From VXYL01 sp965116345 (lineage in GTDB: Bacteria; Pseudomonadota; Gammaproteobacteria; Pseudomonadales; Azotimanducaceae), in contig OZ220680.1 of NCBI GenBank assembly GCA_965116345.1, positions 3,658,001 through 3,722,000 of the forward strand: DNA of 64,000 nt. Reading direction: 5' to 3'. Positions 1-7,734 of this stretch are shown in pieces. A model generated the notes under the pieces. That model ran no database searches and was not told where the DNA came from. It was given only the letters and a program-made list of their open reading frames with translations. A program made the translations under genes and the position numbers. Every line of letters begins with the position of its first letter. Position 1 is the stretch's first letter.

Positions 1-158
1 TGGCCCCGGAAGCGTTCCCCCCGGTAGTCCTCTTCCTGCAGGTTGAAGCCCTGCTGCATGGTGCCGGTGGCACCGTCCAGGACCAGTAGGCGCTCCGCCA
101 ACGCGTGCGCCAAGGCATGACTCATCGATCGAGAACTGGCAGTTTCGGAACCGGCCAT
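1..158 (-). CDS. metH: Methionine synthase (cobalamin-dependent), N-terminal end only
   Basis: The gene runs off the left edge, so only the first 52 or so residues are visible. They contain LDGATGTMQQ and a DYRGERF motif, which match the start of the homocysteine-binding domain of MetH (E. coli has LDGGMGTMIQ and DFRGERF at the same places). MetH transfers a methyl group from methyltetrahydrofolate to homocysteine through cobalamin. The ATG at 158 is used; a second in-frame ATG at 125 lies closer to the conserved part and could be the true start. The gene is divergent from nfuA with 164 bp between them. I see no cobalamin or SAM riboswitch in that gap. Confidence 0.85.
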   Translation of the reverse strand, partial: MAGSETASSRSMSHALAHALAERLLVLDGATGTMQQGFNLQEEDYRGERFRG

Positions 159-294
159 CGTACGCGACCGGAATCTTGGCGGATTGAACCACGGTGGAGT
201 GGCGGGTGAGCGGACTTCATGCGTCGCACCTTACACACGCACCTCTCACACGCACCTTTCATACGTTGCGCCCAGCCGCGGAAACGGGTTAACT

Positions 295-319
295 ATACCC
301 GACTGATTTTGTCGGATTT
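295..319 (+). promoter_or_regulatory. Candidate IscR type 1 binding site upstream of nfuA
   Basis: A 25-bp imperfect palindrome with half-sites ATACCCGACT and GTCGGAT agrees at about 22 of 25 positions with the E. coli IscR type 1 consensus as I remember it. It ends 3 bp before the nfuA ATG. In E. coli nfuA is repressed by [2Fe-2S]-IscR, so the target gene fits. The site would overlap the core promoter and ribosome binding region, which suggests repression. No iscR gene lies in the window. Confidence 0.72.
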
Positions 320-322
320 GCC

Positions 323-901
323 ATGGTCGACATCTCCCAGGCGGCTCAAGTGTATCTGTGCGAACTGCTCGGCAAGCAGGAAGCCGGCTCCGGCATCCGC
401 ATGTTCGTCGCTCAGCCCGGAACTCCCCATGCCGAGACCTGCATCGCCTACTGCCGTCCGGGCGAGCAGCAGGATGACGATTCGCCGGTGGAATACGACG
501 GTTTCACGGCTTGGTTCGAAGCCCGCAGCGAACCTTACCTGGTCGATGCCGTGGTCGACTTCCAGGAAGACCGCATGGGCGGCCAACTGACGATCAAGGC
601 GCCCAACGCCCGGACCCCCAGCGTCGACGAGAACTCGCCCTTGGAGGACCGCATCAACTACGTGCTCTACAACGAGATCAACCCGGGACTCGCCGCCCAC
701 GGCGGCCAGGTGACTTTGGTGGAGGTGGTAGAGGATTCGACGGCCGTACTGCAGTTCGGCGGCGGCTGCCAGGGCTGCGCGGCGGTGGACATCACCCTCA
801 AGCAGAGTGTCGAACGCTCGCTCATGGAGCAGATTCCCGATTTGACCGCCATCCGCGACGTCACCGACCACACCGTCACGGACAACGCCTACTACCGCTA
901 A
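323..901 (+). CDS. nfuA: Fe/S biogenesis protein NfuA
   Basis: This 192-residue protein has the two-domain layout of NfuA: an N-terminal degenerate A-type (IscA-like) domain of about 100 residues and a C-terminal Nfu domain. The Nfu domain carries GGCQGCA, with Cys149 and Cys152 at the same numbers as in E. coli NfuA. These cysteines bind a [4Fe-4S] cluster at the dimer interface and pass it to target enzymes, including under oxidative stress or iron limitation. The N-terminal domain lacks the full A-type cysteine set, as is normal for NfuA. ATG at 323 gives the full family length. A candidate IscR site sits just upstream. Confidence 0.95.
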   Translation: MVDISQAAQVYLCELLGKQEAGSGIRMFVAQPGTPHAETCIAYCRPGEQQDDDSPVEYDGFTAWFEARSEPYLVDAVVDFQEDRMGGQLTIKAPNARTPSVDENSPLEDRINYVLYNEINPGLAAHGGQVTLVEVVEDSTAVLQFGGGCQGCAAVDITLKQSVERSLMEQIPDLTAIRDVTDHTVTDNAYYR

Positions 902-1293
902 TGCGCCTCGTAGGGGACGGGCTTGTCCGAGGAAGTCTGCTTTCAACCATTTGATTTAACACGATTTAAGCCAATATATCCAGCTTGTATTACTGGATCC
1001 GTTTCTGGTATGAAGCAGGGAGAGCGCGACGTCAGGCTAGGCTGGTCGGACGGACGTAAGGACAGATGTACGTGTGACGGCGCGGGCAGCGGCCGAGCCG
1101 GGATGGACGATAGGACTTCTTGACGGCGGCGGCTCTGGTACTGGGGCGTCGTCGACCCTCGAAAGCGCCGCAGGTTGGCGACGTCGACCGTAAGCGTCGA
1201 TGTCTCGCGTTCACAGGCTCGTGGGGCACGCCCAATGCACTGCCGCCACCGTTTCCTGCTATCGTCACATGCTGATTACTGGTAGAGGCAGGG
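902..1293. other. Intergenic region after nfuA, no gene recognised
   Basis: These 392 bp hold a degenerate copy of the GTAGGGG hairpin repeat at 910-931, an AT-rich patch at about 945-1005 that could contain a promoter, and then GC-rich sequence with no convincing ORF or RNA gene. The short frames here have no family resemblance that I recognise. Confidence 0.5.
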
Positions 1294-2283
1294 ATGGAGA
1301 AACTGGTACGGCTTGTAGCCGTACTACGGCAGCGGATCGATGAGCACAACACGGCACTGAGGGGCAGCGAAGCGCTTACACGGTATGCATTGGTCGACCC
1401 GTGGCTGCGATGTCTGGGGTGGGACACCGAGGATCCTGCACAGGTGGTCCCCGAGTACCACATTCCGTCGAGCCAAGGGAGGGCCGCCGACTACGCGCTG
1501 TTTGCGCGCCCGGAACGGGAGCACGGTGCCGGACCGGACGTGATCGTTGAAGCGAAGAAGCTCGGCTCCCGGCTGTCGGAGGCCGCGCAGCAGGCAGTCA
1601 ACTATTGCACGGTTGACGGATTCGAGCACTTCGTCGTGACCGACGGCAAGGAGTGGCAGCTTTTCGAGACGTTGCGAAGGGGGAACCTCGATGCCAAGCG
1701 CATTGCCCGGTTCGACTTGCATGTGGATGCGACGGCGGATGTGTGTCGTAAAGCGCTCGCGCTGTGGCGGTGGGGATTCGAGGATGGTGTTGTGGAGGTG
1801 GCGCCGCCCTTGGGGTTGGCAACCGAGAAAACTAGCGCAGTGCCGCCGTCGACGTCTGAGAGGTCGCCGGCGCCCGTTGCCGAGGAGCCTAGTCAACCCT
1901 CGTCGGCGCAGTCCAACCAAGCGGGGTGGGTGTCGCTGGGTGTCTTGGCACCCGACAGGGGCACTAAGCCAACCGAGGTGCGAATGCCGACGGGCGACAT
2001 CGTGCAGGTGGGGAGCTGGAGGCGGCTGATGGTCGAGGTCGCGACTTGGCTTGTGGCCGCGGGGAAGCTTTCGGCAACCAGTGAACCACTGCGCGCAGGA
2101 GGGAGGTATGTTCTGTCACGGGCCGCACAGCATCCCGACGGCAGGAGCTTCAGGTCGCCAGGCCAGGCTGGAGCACTCTATGTGGAGACACATTATTCGG
2201 CGACGGGTGCAGCACGGCACTCACGCGCGATGGTCGAGCACGCCGGGTTGGATCCGGCAGGGTTCTTCGTTCGCGTCGTTTGA
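1294..2283 (+). CDS. Solo PD-(D/E)XK nuclease-like protein with HsdR N-terminal-type domain
   Basis: The first 170 residues resemble the N-terminal nuclease domain of type I restriction R subunits (HSDR_N). The expected catalytic pattern is visible as Asp66 in AADYALF and Glu86/Lys88 in VIVEAKK, with a further Glu at 54. A low-complexity Pro/Ser/Glu linker (about 175-210) leads to a C-terminal region of about 110 residues that I do not recognise. There is no helicase domain, so this is not a complete HsdR. Such stand-alone proteins occur in defence islands, but their role is mostly unknown. ATG at 1294 is preceded by GGCAGGG. The stop overlaps the start region of the next gene, suggesting translational coupling. 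Confidence 0.7.
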   Translation: MEKLVRLVAVLRQRIDEHNTALRGSEALTRYALVDPWLRCLGWDTEDPAQVVPEYHIPSSQGRAADYALFARPEREHGAGPDVIVEAKKLGSRLSEAAQQAVNYCTVDGFEHFVVTDGKEWQLFETLRRGNLDAKRIARFDLHVDATADVCRKALALWRWGFEDGVVEVAPPLGLATEKTSAVPPSTSERSPAPVAEEPSQPSSAQSNQAGWVSLGVLAPDRGTKPTEVRMPTGDIVQVGSWRRLMVEVATWLVAAGKLSATSEPLRAGGRYVLSRAAQHPDGRSFRSPGQAGALYVETHYSATGAARHSRAMVEHAGLDPAGFFVRVV

Positions 2284-2285
2284 TC

Positions 2286-2825
2286 GTGAGCGACCGCAAA
2301 AAGAGAGGTTGTCTCAGTACCTTGATGATGGGTGCGATCGTGATTGCGGTACTGGGAATCGCCGTCGGGGCCATCGATCGCGGACTCATGACGCCCGAGG
2401 AACGCGCGAAGCACGATGCGGAGCTCGAGGAGAAGCGCTCGGAGCGGCAATTGCAGGCTGCGGAACGGGAATTGCGGGCCAAGGAAAGGGTGGCTGAGCG
2501 AGACCGCCGCCGGGCGGCGCAGAGTGAGCACGAGGAGGCGCGTAGGTCAACTCAGGAGGCATTGGACAAGCAGCGCGGTTTTCATTGCCTATCCACCTGG
2601 AACGGGTCACATATACGACTGGTACAGGCAGTGAAGCGTGAACTGGACGATCCGCGTAGCTTCAAGCACGACCGGACGCGGGTGACCGCTGCGGACGAGG
2701 ATGGCCAACATCGTCTCGTCATGCGTTTCCGCGCGAGCAACGAATACGGTGCGCTGGTGCTCCACGAGGTGGAGGCCGTCTATCGCAACCGGGATTGTTC
2801 GGTCGTTACATGGGACTATCCTTGA
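2286..2825 (+). CDS. Membrane-anchored coiled-coil protein of unknown function
   Basis: From the GTG at 2286 this gives 179 residues; a TTG at 2280 overlapping the previous stop is an alternative start. A basic N-terminus (SDRKKRG) precedes one transmembrane segment (about residues 10-30), then a strongly charged helix of Glu/Arg/Lys (about 35-95) likely to form a coiled coil. The C-terminal 80 residues form a compact domain (LDDPRSFKH, then RFRASNEYGA) of a type I associate with small hypothetical proteins in accessory regions. The exported part should face the periplasm. I cannot assign a function. Linkage to the nuclease-like gene upstream suggests one transcription unit. Confidence 0.6.
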   Translation: MSDRKKRGCLSTLMMGAIVIAVLGIAVGAIDRGLMTPEERAKHDAELEEKRSERQLQAAERELRAKERVAERDRRRAAQSEHEEARRSTQEALDKQRGFHCLSTWNGSHIRLVQAVKRELDDPRSFKHDRTRVTAADEDGQHRLVMRFRASNEYGALVLHEVEAVYRNRDCSVVTWDYP

Positions 2826-2871
2826 GGGTAGATGTATAGGAGATAGAGATCGCCAAGCGCAACGGATTGGA

Positions 2872-3228
2872 TTGGAAGGTCCTTCGCGTGAGAGGCGTTG
2901 GAAACAACTTCAGATCGCGAATACATCGGTGACATGCTTGGTGGCTGCAGCCTTTTTGGGCGGGTGCTCACACGTCTCAATGGGAGACGCTAGCGATGCG
3001 GGCGACGCTGACATGCGTACGAACCCGGCTGCCGGCACGCGGCACAACTCCATGGAGGACAGTCTGGAGGCCTGTGTGAAGCGCGCCCGCGACCTCACGA
3101 ACGGCAAGGCACGCATTGGTGCGATGGATACACGGTTGATAACGTCCGGCACGCACCCTAGGGGAGGCTGGTCCTGTGTACTCCAGGCCGACGGTCAGTA
3201 CAAGCTGAACGTGGGCTGGTATAGATGA
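2872..3228 (+). CDS. Small predicted lipoprotein, unknown function
   Basis: With the TTG at 2872 the product is 118 residues and starts with a proper signal sequence: a positive n-region (RERRWKQ), a hydrophobic stretch and the lipobox FLGGC. A GTG at 2929 would also give the lipobox but without positive charge, so TTG is preferred. The mature part is polar, with two further cysteines in the C-terminal half (LEACVKRA and GWSCVLQ) that could pair. It overlaps the next gene by 4 bp (ATGA), so the two are probably co-translated. No family recognised. Confidence 0.5.
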   Translation: MEGPSRERRWKQLQIANTSVTCLVAAAFLGGCSHVSMGDASDAGDADMRTNPAAGTRHNSMEDSLEACVKRARDLTNGKARIGAMDTRLITSGTHPRGGWSCVLQADGQYKLNVGWYR

Positions 3229-3608
3229 AGTCGCTCAGCGTCGCGACGCTGGCGGTAGCGGTATGCGCGTGCGTTATGCAGCCGCAGGTGCATTCCCCCC
3301 CCCCGCAGCCAGTTGAGTCAAACGCACCTCTCGCGGCGACTGCAGGACTCGATTTTGGGCTGCGGTTGTTTGCCTCAGAGTCGCGTGACTGCGACGATCC
3401 CGATGCCTGTGAGAGGGCGGTAAAACGGGCGCTCCGGGAGTTCTGCGAAGCCGTGTCGGCTGAAGCCGAGGTCGACATCGCCTGCGCCGACGATGCGGCG
3501 TATGCGATGTTCGCGGCGTTGCTCTTGCTGAGTATGGAGTCTCAGACGGACATCGTGAACATCGCGCCGCGTGCTTGGGCGGTCGTCAGGCGTGTGGCGA
3601 ATGAATGA
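3225..3608 (+). CDS. Small exported protein, unknown function
   Basis: This 127-residue product starts with a lipoprotein-like signal sequence (MKSLSVATLAVAVCAC) followed by a Pro-rich stretch. The mature domain has four cysteines in the pattern DCDDPDAC, then FCEA and IACAD, suggesting two disulfides in the periplasm. The start ATG overlaps the previous stop (ATGA). It is the last gene of the 1294-3608 run. I do not recognise the family. Confidence 0.55.
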   Translation: MKSLSVATLAVAVCACVMQPQVHSPPPQPVESNAPLAATAGLDFGLRLFASESRDCDDPDACERAVKRALREFCEAVSAEAEVDIACADDAAYAMFAALLLLSMESQTDIVNIAPRAWAVVRRVANE

Positions 3609-4212
3609 GTGCTCCACCCCCCACGATTAGCAGCTGCAAGATTGTCGTCGAGGTGGAGAGAACTGTGACCCGCGTTCCAAATCGGAGGTTAGATCGGGCG
3701 ACCATCGGCAGGACCGCGAACTACGCACTCGGTGCAGATGCCCCGTCGCTACCGTCCTGTACGTGGATGTCGCAAAGAGGGATGTGGGAAGACCGAGGCC
3801 GCTGTGAATCCGGTAGTGACGGGGCGCTAAACGGCGCTGGAGCGCAACCACGGCAAGGCTGCTAAGCACTCTGTTCTGGTGCCGCCTTGGTGCCAGCGGT
3901 ACACTGACGCCGTTTTGGGCCGCCCTGGGGCGGTGGGTCGGGAGCCATCTCGATCAGACCGGGCAACCGGACAGTCGGCGGGAATCCAGCACGGGCGCGG
4001 CAGCCGTAGCTTGCGGCTGGCAACGTCCAGGTGCCACGCGACCCGCGATGCCAAGTATCGCGGATCGCATGGGGAGATGCACCCGTCGGCACAAGCTTCG
4101 GCAGGTTTGCACCGTCGTTTAAACGTTGTTCAAAGGTGTCGGAAACGACGCTGGAGGGGTGGTGTGGTACGCTTCGCGTGAACAGGAGACGTCGACGAGG
4201 GCGGTGGGGAAG
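3609..4212. other. 604-bp region with no recognised gene
   Basis: No ORF here shows a signal sequence, conserved motif or plausible ribosome binding site. The segment at about 3985-4085 contains several short inverted repeats (for example GCAGCCGTAGCTTGCGGCTG), which might fold in RNA, but I recognise no known RNA family. The last 100 bp probably hold the promoter for the small membrane protein and the TerB-like gene. Confidence 0.4.
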
Positions 4213-4332
4213 ATGTGGTATCTCATCGAGGATTTCTTCGAGCAGGGCTTCGTGGTTAAGCTCTTTCTCGCGCTTGGCTGGCTCGCGGCCATCATCATGG
4301 TGACGAGCTTCGTCGCGCTGTTGTTCTTCTGA
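4213..4332 (+). CDS. Short membrane protein (39 residues)
   Basis: An ATG at 4213 with GGTGGGGAAG just upstream opens a 39-residue product that is almost entirely one hydrophobic helix (about residues 15-38) after a short acidic N-terminus (MWYLIEDFFEQ). It ends 16 bp before the TerB-like gene. The spacing and ribosome binding site make it a believable small membrane protein, but nothing reveals its function. Confidence 0.45.
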   Translation: MWYLIEDFFEQGFVVKLFLALGWLAAIIMVTSFVALLFF

Positions 4333-4348
4333 CCGACGAGGTCGTGCC

Positions 4349-4741
4349 ATGTGGCTTTCGACCCTGACAGACCAGCAACGCGACGCCCTCCTGGGGCTCG
4401 CGCACAACGTCGTCGTCTCCGATGGCCTTCTCGATCCCAACGAGGAGGACATGCTCGACGAGTTCAAGCGCGAGATGGCCTTGAGGCCCGACGCCGTGTC
4501 GGACTACTTGGAACTCGAGGGCATCGAGTCGATATTCGACAGTCGTCGAGCACGCACGGTCGCGGTATTGAACCTTCTGCGCCTCTCCTACGTCGACGGC
4601 GCCTTCGAGATCGAGGAGGAGTGCCTGCTGAAGGAAGTCGCCCGGGTTTTCGGCATCAGCGACGACGACTTCGCCCACATGGACAACTGGGTGCGCCGCC
4701 TCGCGGCGCTGGAAGAAGAGGCCCGCGAGTTAATGGTCTAG
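4349..4741 (+). CDS. TerB-like (TerB/DjlA N-terminal type) protein
   Basis: This 130-residue, all-helical acidic protein has the repeated pattern of TerB-family proteins: an early DGLLDPNEE helix turn and a second YVDGAFEIEEE about 75 residues later, each with acidic residues that in TerB bind metal. The family includes tellurite-resistance TerB and the N-terminal region of the co-chaperone DjlA. There are no other ter genes nearby, so a tellurite role is not supported. It follows the short membrane protein in the same direction and may be anchored through it. Its end is convergent with the enoyl-CoA hydratase gene. Confidence 0.7.
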   Translation: MWLSTLTDQQRDALLGLAHNVVVSDGLLDPNEEDMLDEFKREMALRPDAVSDYLELEGIESIFDSRRARTVAVLNLLRLSYVDGAFEIEEECLLKEVARVFGISDDDFAHMDNWVRRLAALEEEARELMV

Positions 4742-4791
4742 CCGGGTTGGCCGGTGGTGCGAATTCCCCTTGGGCTTGTTCCGGGGCGGCG

Positions 4792-5580
4792 TCAACGCAT
4801 TCGCCACGCGGGCGTGCGCTTCTCCGCGAACGCCCGGGCCCCTTCCACGGCGTCTTCCGACGACCAGACGGACTCGATCAGCATCGCCCCCATCCGGCGG
4901 CCGTAGTCGAGGGGCATTTCGAGCCCCAGGTGCGCGAGCTTGCGCGTCGCGCGTACCGCCAACGGCGCGTTGCGGGCGATGGTCTCAGCCATTTCGACGG
5001 CGGTGTCGAGCAGGTCGGGTAGGGGAGTCACCCGCGTCACCAGTCCCATGCGAAGCGCCTCCTCGGCACGCACCGGTTCGCCCGACAGCAATAGCCACAT
5101 CGAGTTCGACAGACCCACGAGCCGCGGCAGGTTGAACGAACCTCCGGGCGGGCAGAGGCCCACCTTGACCTCGGCGAGAGCCATGTGGGCGTTGTCTGAG
5201 CAGATTCGGATATCGCAGGTGAGGGCCTTCTCCAAACCGCCACCGTAGGCCGCTCCGTTGATGGCGGCGATCGTGGGTTTGCCGTGATCGGGGGCGATGC
5301 GTTCGAACCGCGTGATCGGCGGGGGTACGGTCGGCGCGCCCCCACCGGACGCTGGCCGGGCTTCCTGTTCCGCCGCCTCCTTGAGGTCGCGACCGGCACA
5401 GAAGGCTCGGTCGCCGGCACCCGTGTAGATGCCGATCCATGCATCGTCGTCTGCGGCGAACTCGGCCTCGGCCTCGCGCAGTTCGGCGCTCAATTCGCTG
5501 CCCAGCGCGTTCATGCGTTCGGGGCGGTTCAGGGTGATGATCGCGACATGGTCGCGCTTCTCGTAGATCACGTAGGCCAT
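4792..5580 (-). CDS. Enoyl-CoA hydratase/isomerase (crotonase family)
   Basis: 262 residues from the ATG at 5580 (MAYVIYEKRD), the usual start for crotonase proteins; an upstream frame extension adds only non-conserved sequence. Crotonase hallmarks are visible: ITLNRPERMNALG near residue 20, an oxyanion-hole AFCAGRDLKE near residue 70, and AAINGAAYGGG near residue 115. The position equivalent to the first catalytic Glu of classical hydratases is less clear, so it might act on a different acyl-CoA. It probably hydrates or isomerises acyl-CoAs in fatty-acid or amino-acid breakdown. No beta-oxidation partner is adjacent. Confidence 0.85.
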   Translation of the reverse strand: MAYVIYEKRDHVAIITLNRPERMNALGSELSAELREAEAEFAADDDAWIGIYTGAGDRAFCAGRDLKEAAEQEARPASGGGAPTVPPPITRFERIAPDHGKPTIAAINGAAYGGGLEKALTCDIRICSDNAHMALAEVKVGLCPPGGSFNLPRLVGLSNSMWLLLSGEPVRAEEALRMGLVTRVTPLPDLLDTAVEMAETIARNAPLAVRATRKLAHLGLEMPLDYGRRMGAMLIESVWSSEDAVEGARAFAEKRTPAWRMR

Positions 5581-5767
5581 CCGGCATGTCCTTGGTCGTT
5601 GGTCGACGCGACAGTGTCTCACCTCGGACGGGTATTGGACATCCTGAGCCCTTGCCAGGGGACTGCCAGGGGCTTGCCAGGGTGTACGTCAAAACGCACT
5701 GAAGTGTGGGAAGGTTGAGATGTGGCGGGGTTGAGGATCGGCTTCGAGCGGCTGGAACGCGCTCGCG

Positions 5768-5992
5768 AGGCGCATCGGAGCGACCGTGCGCCCGCAGATC
5801 GAGTGCGCAAGTACGCAGGCCCCGTGCGGCGAGGGCGTTCCCCAGATCGTTGAGCGCCGTGGCCCGGGACAGGAGCCGGTGAAGCAGGATCACCGCCGGG
5901 CCGCCGTCGTCGCCGTGGGCGTAGTAGACCAGACGGACTCCGTCGAACGACTGGAAACTGCGTACCTCGGGCTCTGTTGTAGGCGGCCCCAT
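5768..5992 (-). pseudogene. Alpha/beta-hydrolase N-terminal remnant
   Basis: Reading leftwards from the ATG at 5992, about 75 residues look like the start of an alpha/beta hydrolase: FQSFDGVRLVYYAHGD, then VILLHRLLSRA in the place of the HG loop, then CALDLRAHGRSDAP. After that, homology stops. The nucleophile elbow (GxSxG), acid and histidine are all missing, while the reading frame stays open by chance across the enoyl-CoA hydratase region. Short direct repeats of CCAGGGG at about 5656-5690 lie at the downstream side. The sequence is best read as a truncated gene. Confidence 0.6.
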
Positions 5993-6005
5993 CTCAGCTA
6001 CCGGC

Positions 6006-6749
6006 TTAGCTGCCCAGAAGCGTTCGCTTGGCAAGGTTCAAGGTGGCGGCCAGATAGTCGGTGCCGCCACGGTCCGGATGCAGCTTCTGCATAAGCCGCC
6101 GATGTGCAGCGATGATGTCCTCCTCGCTGGCGTCGGCGTCCAGGCCGAGCACGGCGAGTGCCTGGTCGCGGTCCATTTCTCCTCCCGCGGTCGGCGCTTC
6201 GCGTTTCGTCCCGGGGTCTGACCAGTCCGGGAAGCGTCGGTCGAGGTAGGCGCCGAGCAACTGTCGCGAGTCGGTGGCCGAGAGTTCTCCGTATAGCGAC
6301 TTCAGAGCCGCCAGGTCGAGGCCACCGAGACGTTGTCCGGCCAACCTGCCGCTGAGAACCTCGCCGTCCATGTCGCCGGTTTCGTGGTCCAGGGTCATGC
6401 GCAGATCGTCGGTGGCGACGGTGGAGGTCTTGGGCCCGCCCGCCGACGATGGGTCCGTGTCGTACGTCGGACGGGTCTGGCCAAACACCTTGGAACGCAC
6501 GAAGTAGCTGATTAGTGGTCCGAGGAGCAGTCCCAGCACCCAGCGTAGGAACGGCAGGAAGCCGGCGATGAGCGCCATGATCCAGTGCAGCCGCCCCGTG
6601 CCGGTGAGTACCACCAGCGCCGCGACGAGGGCGACGGTCGCGGTGGCCGCCACCTTCGACATCCTGCGTGGCCGATTGCGGGGCCAGAGTTCGCGCCACA
6701 GCATGATGAAGGCGACGACGCCAACCAGCGCGGCGATGGCGACGACCAT
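6006..6749 (-). CDS. Membrane-anchored J-domain protein
   Basis: 247 residues. Two or three N-terminal hydrophobic segments (about 1-20, 37-53 and 58-82) anchor the protein. The C-terminal 60 residues form a J domain with the HPD signature in LMQKLHPDRGGTDYL, in the arrangement seen in TIM14/Pam18-like bacterial proteins. It would stimulate a DnaK-type chaperone at the inner membrane. The ATG at 6749 overlaps the stop of the upstream VWA-like gene (TGATG); a GTG at 6752 is possible. The tight overlap suggests that the two proteins work together. Confidence 0.8.
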   Translation of the reverse strand: MVVAIAALVGVVAFIMLWRELWPRNRPRRMSKVAATATVALVAALVVLTGTGRLHWIMALIAGFLPFLRWVLGLLLGPLISYFVRSKVFGQTRPTYDTDPSSAGGPKTSTVATDDLRMTLDHETGDMDGEVLSGRLAGQRLGGLDLAALKSLYGELSATDSRQLLGAYLDRRFPDWSDPGTKREAPTAGGEMDRDQALAVLGLDADASEEDIIAAHRRLMQKLHPDRGGTDYLAATLNLAKRTLLGS

Positions 6750-7447
6750 CACGGCGGCAGTTGCGCTAGTAGGCCACGCACGACGTCGTGCTCGATCTCA
6801 CGCACGCCCTCGCGTCCGTGGGCCGCGTAGCGGGCGACCGCGCCGAACAGGGCGCGAAGTTGATCCGCGCTGCCGGCTTGGAAAGGCGCATGGGCACCGC
6901 CGGTTATGCGTGCGATTGACCGGAATACCCGCCCGGCGCTGGGATCGTCTCCTTCCTGGAACACGAACACGGGCATCTTGAAGAGCGCGAGTCGTCCGGC
7001 GGCCGCGGTGAGCACGCCATGGGGTTCCTCGCAGGCGTCGCCGACGAACACGGCGGCCTTGACCGGGGCGCGTTTCGACTCGGCGAGCGCGTGGCCGAGT
7101 ACCCGGCCGATCTGGCTCATTCCACCTCGGCAGGCGACGCCGGTCATGTGCCGCAGAAGTGCCGTCGAGGAGGTCGTCCAAGGGGAGGCGTGAAACTCGT
7201 TGTAGCCGCGGTAGTAGGCCAGTTGAACCGCCACTTCGATGGCACCGTCGCCTTCCTCTGCCACCGCACGGAACAGTTCGGCATGCAGACTCATGGCGAG
7301 GTCCCAGGTTGGCTCGCGGCTGGCCGTCGCATCGAGGGCGAAGAGGATGCGATGCGGCTCCTCGGAGACGTTCGCAGGCGGCTTGGCTGCGCGAACGGCG
7401 GTGAGGAAGTTCTCGACGTCCCTGCTGGGGACTGGCGTCTTCGACAA
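6749..7447 (-). CDS. VWA-like domain protein, partner of the J-domain protein
   Basis: About 232 residues from a TTG at 7447; longer starts would overlap the divergent gene. The fold resembles a von Willebrand A domain: an early strand ILFALDATASREPTWD, in which DATAS stands for the DxSxS metal site, then a Thr-containing loop in HMTGVACRGG, and a later AAVFVGDACEE strand. The metal site looks functional or nearly so. Proteins of this type with a DnaJ neighbour are known as uncharacterised conserved pairs in proteobacteria. Function is unknown; a role in assembly or quality control at the membrane is inference from the neighbour. Confidence 0.62.
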   Translation of the reverse strand: MSKTPVPSRDVENFLTAVRAAKPPANVSEEPHRILFALDATASREPTWDLAMSLHAELFRAVAEEGDGAIEVAVQLAYYRGYNEFHASPWTTSSTALLRHMTGVACRGGMSQIGRVLGHALAESKRAPVKAAVFVGDACEEPHGVLTAAAGRLALFKMPVFVFQEGDDPSAGRVFRSIARITGGAHAPFQAGSADQLRALFGAVARYAAHGREGVREIEHDVVRGLLAQLPP

Positions 7448-7536
7448 TGGTTTGCACCGTGGAACTAGGCGCTTATGATGCGTATGCCCGAGAGAGGCGG
7501 CAACCGGCACACGAACCGGCACACAAGGGAGTGGTA

Positions 7537-7734
7537 TTGGAACAACGCGAAGTCGTCCGCTGGCTCGAGGAAATGCGAATCGAGCACCGGGATCTCGACG
7601 CGGTGATCGATCACCTGATCGATTCCGGCCACGAAGACCATATGCGTGTGCAGCGGCTGAAGAAGCGCAAGCTCAAGTTGAAGGATTCCATTGCGAGGCT
7701 GGAAAGCCAGTTGATCCCCGACCTCGATGCCTGA
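7537..7734 (+). CDS. YdcH-like protein (DUF465)
   Basis: A 65-residue, charged, all-helical protein with the pattern of the YdcH/DUF465 family: WLEEMRIEHRDLDAVIDHLI, followed by RVQRLKKRKLKLKDSIARLE. The TTG at 7537 has a good AAGGGAG ribosome binding site at 7525-7531; a GTG at 7531 sits inside that site and is less likely. The function of the family is not established. The stop overlaps the start of the 5'-nucleotidase gene by 8 bp, so they are probably one operon. Confidence 0.75.
   Translation: MEQREVVRWLEEMRIEHRDLDAVIDHLIDSGHEDHMRVQRLKKRKLKLKDSIARLESQLIPDLDA

Noticed and set aside
159..322. Cobalamin or SAM riboswitch upstream of metH
   Set aside because: I looked for the conserved boxes and saw none in the metH-nfuA gap.
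3985..4090. Possible structured RNA in the 3609-4212 gap
   Set aside because: Only short inverted repeats, no match to a known RNA family and no evidence of conservation.
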